Of a stretch of DNA of 17,752 nucleotides, positions 13,606-17,752 are shown piece by piece (the stretch's first letter is position 1; every line of letters begins with the position of its first letter). The position numbers and the translations under genes are program-made. The DNA is from JBOHSA01 sp050732995 (GTDB lineage Bacteria; Gemmatimonadota; Gemmatimonadetes; Gemmatimonadales; GWC2-71-9). The DNA lies in the NCBI GenBank assembly GCA_050732995.1, contig JBOHSA010000233.1:1-17752 (forward strand), given 5' to 3'. Below the pieces are notes generated by a model. That model searched no databases, was not told the origin of the DNA, and saw only the letters and a list, made by a program, of their open reading frames with translations.

Positions 13606-14223
13606 ATGACCCCCGAGATCCGCATCACCGCTGAGCCGATCGACGCCGACCGCTGCAAGTTCGTGGTCGGCGTGCCGGTGCACGGGGCCGGGGTGCGGCG
13701 GTTCACGTCGCCGGACGACGCGCGGGGCTCCCCCCTCGCCGAGGCGATCTTCGCCATCCCCGGGGCGGGAATCCGCGAGCTCATCGTGTCCGGCAACCTT
13801 GTCACCCTAGTGAAGGACAGCCCGAGCCCCTGGCCCGCGGTCGGCAAAGCGGTGGGGCAGGCGATCCGCGCCGCGCTTGGCTCCGGCGCGCCGCCCATCG
13901 CGGCCAAGGAGGCCGCGCGGACCGCCGTGGCGGGTAGTCCGACCGACGACGCCCTGTACGAGCGGGTGTCGGAGCTGTTCGACCACGACGTGAATCCCAT
14001 GGTCGCCCGGCACGGCGGCCGCGTCGAGCTGATCGATGTGCAGGACGCGGTGGTGATGCTCCGGATGATGGGCGGCTGCCAGGGGTGCGGCATGGCGGAC
14101 GTCACGCTGCGCCAGGGGATCGAGGGGCTGCTACAGCAGCATGTGCCGGAAGTGCGGGGCATCGTGGACATCACCGACCACGCGTCGGGTTCGAACCCCT
14201 ACTTCCAGGCCGCGAAGAAATAA
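13606..14223 (+). CDS. Nfu-type iron-sulfur cluster carrier (Nfu_N plus NifU C-terminal domain)
   Basis: A 205-aa cytosolic protein that should bind a 4Fe-4S cluster between two subunits and pass it to apoproteins. The N-terminal part (about 1-95) resembles the Nfu_N scaffold domain, with SPLAEAIFAIPGAGIRELIV and VTLVKDSPSPW. The C-terminal part (about 115-190) is the NifU-like domain: DVNPMVARHGGRVELIDV, then GGCQGCGMADVTLRQGIE with the cluster-binding C158-x-x-C161. The two-domain order matches eukaryotic-type and NfuA-like carriers. It sits between metE and an ATP-grasp gene; only the latter overlaps it (ATAA). No other Fe-S biogenesis gene is nearby. Confidence 0.88.
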   Translation: MTPEIRITAEPIDADRCKFVVGVPVHGAGVRRFTSPDDARGSPLAEAIFAIPGAGIRELIVSGNLVTLVKDSPSPWPAVGKAVGQAIRAALGSGAPPIAAKEAARTAVAGSPTDDALYERVSELFDHDVNPMVARHGGRVELIDVQDAVVMLRMMGGCQGCGMADVTLRQGIEGLLQQHVPEVRGIVDITDHASGSNPYFQAAKK

Positions 14224-15488
14224 CCCGGCTCCTCCTTCTTCTTCCGACTCACACCTACCGCACCGCCGCGTTCGTCGAGGCCGCCCGCCGGCTCGGCGTG
14301 GCCTTGACGGTCGCCTCCGAGCTGCCGAGCACGCTGGAGCCCGCGGTCCCGGCGGGACTCGTCACCCTCGACTTCCGGAATCCCGAGCGCGCCGCGGAGC
14401 AGGCGCGGGCGTTCACGAGCGCCACGCCCCTCACCGGGGTGGTCGGCGTGGACGACGACACCGCGGTGCTCGCCGCCGTGATCGCCGAGGCCCTCGGCCT
14501 GCCGGGCAACGCCCCGGCGGCGGCCGTGGCGGCGCGCGACAAGCACCGCCAGCGCGTGGTGCTGGCGGCGGCGGGCGTCCCGGTCCCCGCCTTCACCCTG
14601 CACCAGATCGACGAGGATCCCGAGGCGGTGGGCCGCGGGGTCCGCTACCCCTGCGTCCTCAAGCCGCTCCGCCTGTCGGCGTCGCGCGGCGTGATCCGGG
14701 CGGATGACCTCACCGGCTTCGTGGGCGCGGCCCGGCGGCTTGCGGGGATCCTGGCCGAACCCGACGTGGCGGCCTGCGGCGAGCCGGCGCGACAGTTCCT
14801 GGTGGAGGACTACGTCCCCGGCGTCGAGGTCGCGCTCGAAGGCCTGCTCGTGGGCGGGCGGCTCCACGTCCTCGCGGTGTTCGACAAACCCGACCCGCTC
14901 GAAGGGCCGTTCTTTGAGGAGACGATCTACGTCACTCCGTCCCGGCTCCCCGCCCCGGCCCAAGGCGCGGTCCGGCAGGCGGCGCAGGCGGCGGCGCGGG
15001 CGCTCGGCCTGCGCGAGGGGCCGGTCCACGCCGAGCTGCGCGTGAACGAGCGCGGTGTCTGGGTAATCGAGGTCGCGGCGCGGCCGATCGGGGGACGGTG
15101 CAGCGCGGTGCTGCGCTTCCGGGGAGCGGGGAGCGGGGAGCGGGACGCTCCCGACCCAGCCGGCCTGGTGTCGCTCGAAGAGATCCTGATCCGGCACGCG
15201 CTCGGCTGGCCGATCGCCTCGCTGGAACGGGAGGAGCTCGCGGCGGGTGTCCTGATGATCCCGACGCCGCGCGCGGGGGTGCTGCGGGAAGTGCGGGGCC
15301 AGCCGGCGGCGCGCGCGGTGCCCCTCATCGAAGACGTGGCGGTCACCGTCCCGCCGGGGCAGCGGCTCGTGCCGTTGCCGGAAGGGTCCCGCTATCTCGG
15401 GTTCATCTTCGCGCGCGGGCCTTCACCGGCGGCGGTGGAGGCCGCGCTGCGGGCGGCGCACGGCCGCCTGGACATCGTGCTCGACTAG
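14220..15488 (+). CDS. ATP-grasp ligase, L-amino-acid-ligase-like, with probable ATA start
   Basis: A 422-residue frame with the ATP-grasp fold. It has an N-terminal pre-ATP-grasp Rossmann part (LLLLLPTHTYRTAAFVEAARR), the ATP-binding strand VLKPLRLSASRGV (K148), EDYVPGVEVALEGLL, and the metal-binding EVAARPIGGRCS (E284, R288). The IGG-type ending and C-terminal PTPRAGVLREV region resemble carboxylate-amine ligases that join amino acids, so a dipeptide or peptide-like product is likely but the substrate is unknown. Homology begins at THTY, leaving little room upstream. The only canonical start, ATG 14085, lies 139 nt inside nfu and would add 45 unconserved residues. ATA 14220 overlaps the nfu TAA as ATAA. 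Residues about 301-314 are an insert encoded by heptanucleotide repeats. Confidence 0.82.
   Translation: MTRLLLLLPTHTYRTAAFVEAARRLGVALTVASELPSTLEPAVPAGLVTLDFRNPERAAEQARAFTSATPLTGVVGVDDDTAVLAAVIAEALGLPGNAPAAAVAARDKHRQRVVLAAAGVPVPAFTLHQIDEDPEAVGRGVRYPCVLKPLRLSASRGVIRADDLTGFVGAARRLAGILAEPDVAACGEPARQFLVEDYVPGVEVALEGLLVGGRLHVLAVFDKPDPLEGPFFEETIYVTPSRLPAPAQGAVRQAAQAAARALGLREGPVHAELRVNERGVWVIEVAARPIGGRCSAVLRFRGAGSGERDAPDPAGLVSLEEILIRHALGWPIASLEREELAAGVLMIPTPRAGVLREVRGQPAARAVPLIEDVAVTVPPGQRLVPLPEGSRYLGFIFARGPSPAAVEAALRAAHGRLDIVLD
15121..15148 (+). repeat. Heptanucleotide repeat inside the ATP-grasp gene
   Basis: Three copies of GGGGAGC are followed by one GGGACGC, in perfect 7-bp phase. They encode part of an RGAGSGERDAPDPAG loop between the metal-binding strand and the VSLEEILIRHALG helix. 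Total length 28 bp, so flanking bases must have changed too for the frame to stay open. Confidence 0.8.
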
Positions 15489-16342
15489 GCGGCGGTGGCC
15501 ACGCACTCGAGCCAGTTGCGCGGTACACTCGTCACCTGGAGCTCGTCCATCGTGCGGGCCAATCCCACGCGCAGCGCCTCGGCGCCCAGCTCGAGGGGCA
15601 CGCCCGGCAGAGCGCCCTCGATGAACAGCGAGAACCGGCCGATGTCCTCCAGGCTCTCCTTGGTCATCTCTACGCGTACGAGCTCGACGGTGGGGGTGGC
15701 GAATCCCGCGGCCGTGCACAGGCCCGCGTACTCCTCGGGCGAGAGCCAGCGCATCGCGGCGGCCTTGTCCTCGTGCTGGTGCTGCACGACGATGCCGCGC
15801 TCCTTGAGCACCTGCACCGAGCGGACGATCCAGCGCCGCCAGAATCCGCTCGTCCCCTCCACGTAGGCCCCGGCGAAGAACGTCGAGTTGAACGCGAAGG
15901 CGCCGCCCGGGCGCAGGACCTTGCGCACCTCCGCGATGACCCGCGCCTTGTCGGCTACCAGGTGAATCGCGTTGAGGAAGACGACGGCGTCCGCCGACGC
16001 GACGAGGCGGGACAGCCACTCGGCGCTGCCCTCGAGGAACTCCGTCACCTTGGAGGAGATCGTGGCGCGCGCCTTGGCGAGCGCCGAGGGCGACGGATCG
16101 ATGCCGATGACGCGGACATCCCGCGCTTCCCCGGTCCGCTCGAGAATGAGCTTGGTCACGGCTCCGGGGCCGCAGCCCAGATCCACGATCACCTTCCGCC
16201 CCGGACAGATCACCCGCTCCACGATCCACCGGTTCACGTGCGTGAACAGAGGGTGCCGCGTGAACGGCTCGAACGAGAAGCGCTCGTCCTCCGGCGCGGG
16301 GCTGAGCCCGGCGCCGGGGGTGTTACTGCTTGTGGATGCCAA
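15485..16342 (-). CDS. Class I SAM-dependent methyltransferase
   Basis: A 285-aa soluble enzyme. Motif I is VDLGCGPG (53-60), motif II ends in GID at D82 which should bind the SAM ribose, followed by a VVFLNAIHLV strand and the LRPGGAFAF post-motif III strand (143-151). This is the Methyltransf_25/11 type fold. The substrate is not evident, although the C-terminal half with WLSPEEYAGLCTAAGF is like small-molecule methylases. The only start in frame is TTG 16342, which lies 20 nt inside the upstream gene and after a GGGG tract. The stop shares CTAG with the ATP-grasp stop. It is probably cotranscribed with the LamG-like gene. Confidence 0.85.
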   Translation of the reverse strand: MASTSSNTPGAGLSPAPEDERFSFEPFTRHPLFTHVNRWIVERVICPGRKVIVDLGCGPGAVTKLILERTGEARDVRVIGIDPSPSALAKARATISSKVTEFLEGSAEWLSRLVASADAVVFLNAIHLVADKARVIAEVRKVLRPGGAFAFNSTFFAGAYVEGTSGFWRRWIVRSVQVLKERGIVVQHQHEDKAAAMRWLSPEEYAGLCTAAGFATPTVELVRVEMTKESLEDIGRFSLFIEGALPGVPLELGAEALRVGLARTMDELQVTSVPRNWLECVATAA

Positions 16343-16994
16343 GGGGCCCCAGGTGCACGTCGAGGTTGTGGTTTACCCGGTAGCCGACGATCCCGCTCGT
16401 GTCGAGGTCGGCAGCGTCGCCGGCATAGACTTCCTTACCGTTCACCATGAAGCTGACCTTGCCGCCGGCGACCAGGATGCTGAGCTCGTTGGTTGCCTTG
16501 CCGGTGCCATCCGCCTTGACGACGGCCGGGTGGTCGGTCCAGTCGACCACGTTCGTGGGCCGCGCCGCGAAGCCGGCACGCCGCCGGATCATGTACTTCC
16601 CGTCGATCGCGCGGATGATGAAGTACGTGTACGCCTGGGTCGAGTCGGCGAGGTTCCGGCCGCCGATGAAGATGCCGTACGCCTCGGGGTGCTCGGGGTT
16701 CTTCATCTGCGTGATGCTCGCCACGACGTGGTAGGCGCCGGAGACGGTGTCCCGGTCGCGCCAGAAGATGGCCGCGGGGCCCAGCGTGGCGTGCAGGCCG
16801 TCGCCCATCGTGACGAACTTCACGTTCGCGAGCGGCGCGTTGCGCTCAGTCCGGGCGCGCCAGCCCTCGGGCAGGCTGCCGCCCCCCGCGACCGCTTTGT
16901 CGGGGTCGGCCTGAGCGCCGAGGGACCGAGGAATGGCGGCCAGGGCCAGCCCGGCGACGAGCGCTACGGGAAGCGGGAAGCGGGACGCATGCAT
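16323..16994 (-). CDS. Secreted concanavalin-like (LamG/DUF1080-type) protein
   Basis: A 223-aa protein with a Sec signal peptide (1-28, ending LGAQA). The mature part looks like a concanavalin-type jelly roll: HVVASITQMKNPEHPEAYGI, FIGGRNL, QAYTYFIIRAIDGKYMIRRR, then a NELSILVAGGKVSFMVNGKEV strand pair and GIVGYRVNHNLDVHLGPLGI. This resembles DUF1080/3-keto-disaccharide-hydrolase and LamG folds, but no catalytic residues can be assigned. ATG 16994 was chosen for its AGAGGG ribosome site 7 nt upstream and because the signal peptide starts there. Three heptanucleotide repeats encode SRFPLP in the signal peptide. The gene is divergent from the ECF sigma gene and overlaps the methyltransferase start. 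Confidence 0.72.
   Translation of the reverse strand: MHASRFPLPVALVAGLALAAIPRSLGAQADPDKAVAGGGSLPEGWRARTERNAPLANVKFVTMGDGLHATLGPAAIFWRDRDTVSGAYHVVASITQMKNPEHPEAYGIFIGGRNLADSTQAYTYFIIRAIDGKYMIRRRAGFAARPTNVVDWTDHPAVVKADGTGKATNELSILVAGGKVSFMVNGKEVYAGDAADLDTSGIVGYRVNHNLDVHLGPLGIHKQ
16968..16988 (+). repeat. Heptanucleotide repeat in the LamG-like signal peptide
   Basis: Two GGGAAGC units and one GGGACGC follow in 7-bp phase on the plus strand, which is antisense to the gene. They encode residues 3-9 of the signal peptide (ASRFPLP). The last unit is the same GGGACGC that ends the array in the ATP-grasp gene. Confidence 0.75.
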
Positions 16995-17063
16995 GGCTAC
17001 ACCCTCTGGGAACGGAACCCGTGTCTGGAGCGTTGTTCGCAGTACCGCTAGTTTGCAATCTAA

Positions 17064-17663
17064 GTGACACAGCCAAAACGTCTTAGTCAAGAGGAGCAGC
17101 GCTCCCTGATCCGGCGCCTGCAAGCGCGCGACGAGCGCGCCTTGCGGGAGCTATACGATACGCTCGCTCCCTGGGTGCTCGGCCTCGCCTACCGCATTCT
17201 GCAGGACCAGGGGGAGGCCGAGGAGGTGTTGAGCGACGTATTCGTGCAGGTGTGGGGGCACAGCAACCAGCACGACGCGGGGCGGGGGCCGCTCGTGCCG
17301 TGGGTCCTGGCGATTGCGCGCAACCGGGCGCTCGACGCGTTGCGACGGCGCCGGCGGTGGTGGCGCAAGGCGGAGCGCTGGGAGCAGGCACGCGCCGCCC
17401 AGGACGGTGGCGTCCTGCCGGCCCCCGACCCGGCGGAGGCGGCGGTGCCAGGGTGGCCGGTGCACCGCGAGATCCATGCGGCGCTGGCCGGCCTGCCGGT
17501 GGACCAGCGGCGCGTGGTGCTGCTTGCCTACTTCGAGGGGCTGACGCACTCGGAGATCGCGCGGCGCACAGGCCAGCCGCTCGGCACGGTGAAGACGCGC
17601 CTGCGGACAGCGCAGGCGAAGCTGGCGGAGGCGTTGCAGCACGTGAAAGACTGGATGACATGA
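17064..17663 (+). CDS. ECF-type RNA polymerase sigma factor
   Basis: A 199-aa sigma factor. Region 2 lies at about 22-95: ALRELYDTLAPWVLGLAYRIL, AEEVLSDVFVQVW and PWVLAIARNRALDALRRRRRW. A linker with DGGVLPAPDP follows, then region 4 at about 135-190: LAGLPVDQRRVVLLAYFEGL, THSEIARRTGQPLGTVKTRL. These are the -10 and -35 recognition parts of group IV sigma factors. Start GTG 17064 has no Shine-Dalgarno, and a TAGTTT box 9 nt upstream suggests a short or absent leader. The CTG at about 17103, after GAGGAG, is an alternative but would trim the N-terminus. The next gene overlaps by ATGA, as usual for sigma/anti-sigma pairs. Confidence 0.93.
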   Translation: MTQPKRLSQEEQRSLIRRLQARDERALRELYDTLAPWVLGLAYRILQDQGEAEEVLSDVFVQVWGHSNQHDAGRGPLVPWVLAIARNRALDALRRRRRWWRKAERWEQARAAQDGGVLPAPDPAEAAVPGWPVHREIHAALAGLPVDQRRVVLLAYFEGLTHSEIARRTGQPLGTVKTRLRTAQAKLAEALQHVKDWMT

Positions 17664-17752
17664 GCGACTGGCTGGGCATGAGCGCGCACCCGCGGGTGCC
17701 GCGTCCGGAGCTCCGGGCGGCGGTTCTGGCGCGCGCGGTGGCGGCGCGGCGG
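17660..17752 (+). CDS. Probable anti-sigma factor, cut by the window end
   Basis: ATG 17660 overlaps the sigma stop as ATGA. Thirty-one codons are visible, reading MSDWLGMSAHPRVPRPELR and then AAVLARAVAARR, with no stop before the window ends. This is a short hydrophilic lead-in like those that precede a transmembrane helix in Gemmatimonadota-type sigma partners. No zinc-binding HxxxCxxC motif is visible in this part. The anti-sigma assignment rests on position and coupling only. Confidence 0.5.
   Translation, partial: MSDWLGMSAHPRVPRPELRAAVLARAVAARR

Noticed and set aside
11884..13683. 599-codon minus-strand open frame opposite metE
   Set aside because: The sense strand encodes an intact MetE with all zinc ligands; the antisense product is His/Arg/Asp-rich without any motif.
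14085..14219. ATG 14085 as the start of the ATP-grasp ligase
   Set aside because: It would overlap nfu by 139 nt and add an unconserved His/Arg/Gly leader ahead of the family's natural beginning, although it remains the only canonical start.
17058..17090. Minus-strand promoter for the LamG-like gene with TTGACT and TTAGAT boxes
   Set aside because: The spacer would be about 21 bp, too long for a standard sigma-70 promoter, and it lies inside the sigma gene.
1..17752. Mobile elements, tRNA or rRNA genes
   Set aside because: No transposase or integrase motif, no cloverleaf-like sequence and no conserved rRNA segment was recognised by eye.

Overview
The window is very GC-rich, densely coding DNA from a diderm bacterium. 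Lipoproteins and secreted proteins with AQA-type signal peptides, a zinc-ribbon/PEGA Ser/Thr kinase and a giant Ig/BACON/Fn3 lipoprotein make Gemmatimonadota or a similar high-GC soil lineage the best guess. There is no rRNA, so this placement is inference. No tRNA, CRISPR array, transposase or phage gene was seen, and no stretch over 300 bases lacks a gene.

Layout. (1) 1-117: a minus-strand histone-deacetylase-like fragment with no N-terminal half, then a DUF4382 lipoprotein (176-745) followed by a strong hairpin with a T-run (791-833). (2) 853-2361: a small redox/stress cluster. It holds an NADPH:FMN-reductase-like flavoprotein, a convergent DoxX membrane protein, and a MarR regulator divergent from doxX. 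An 18-bp near-palindrome sits between the -35 and -10 of the MarR promoter. (3) 10933 down to 2364, all on the minus strand: a probable four-gene operon. It encodes a 1771-aa Ig/BACON/PPC/Fn3 lipoprotein, a transmembrane Ser/Thr kinase with zinc ribbon and PEGA domain, a periplasmic helical-repeat plus FlgD-like protein, and a predicted outer-membrane beta protein. The first two genes are 4 nt apart and the last three are joined by 4-nt stop/start overlaps. This is the most system-like part of the window. The kinase gene carries an 11-G tract whose +1 slippage would fuse it in frame to the next gene. (4) 11167-15488, plus strand: metE, an Nfu-type Fe-S carrier, and an ATP-grasp ligase whose only sensible start is an ATA overlapping the nfu stop. 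(5) 16994 down to 15485, minus strand: a secreted LamG/DUF1080-like protein and a SAM methyltransferase. (6) 17064-17752, plus strand: an ECF sigma factor overlapping by 4 nt a cut-off gene that is probably its anti-sigma partner.

Cross-cutting patterns. A G-rich heptanucleotide repeat (GGGARGC-like, usually ending in GGGACGC) has entered three genes in frame: the metE tail, a loop of the ATP-grasp enzyme, and the signal peptide of the LamG-like protein. Two convergent gene pairs share a CTAG tetranucleotide as a bidirectional stop. Several genes have little or no Shine-Dalgarno sequence and a -10-like box next to the start, suggesting very short or absent leaders.
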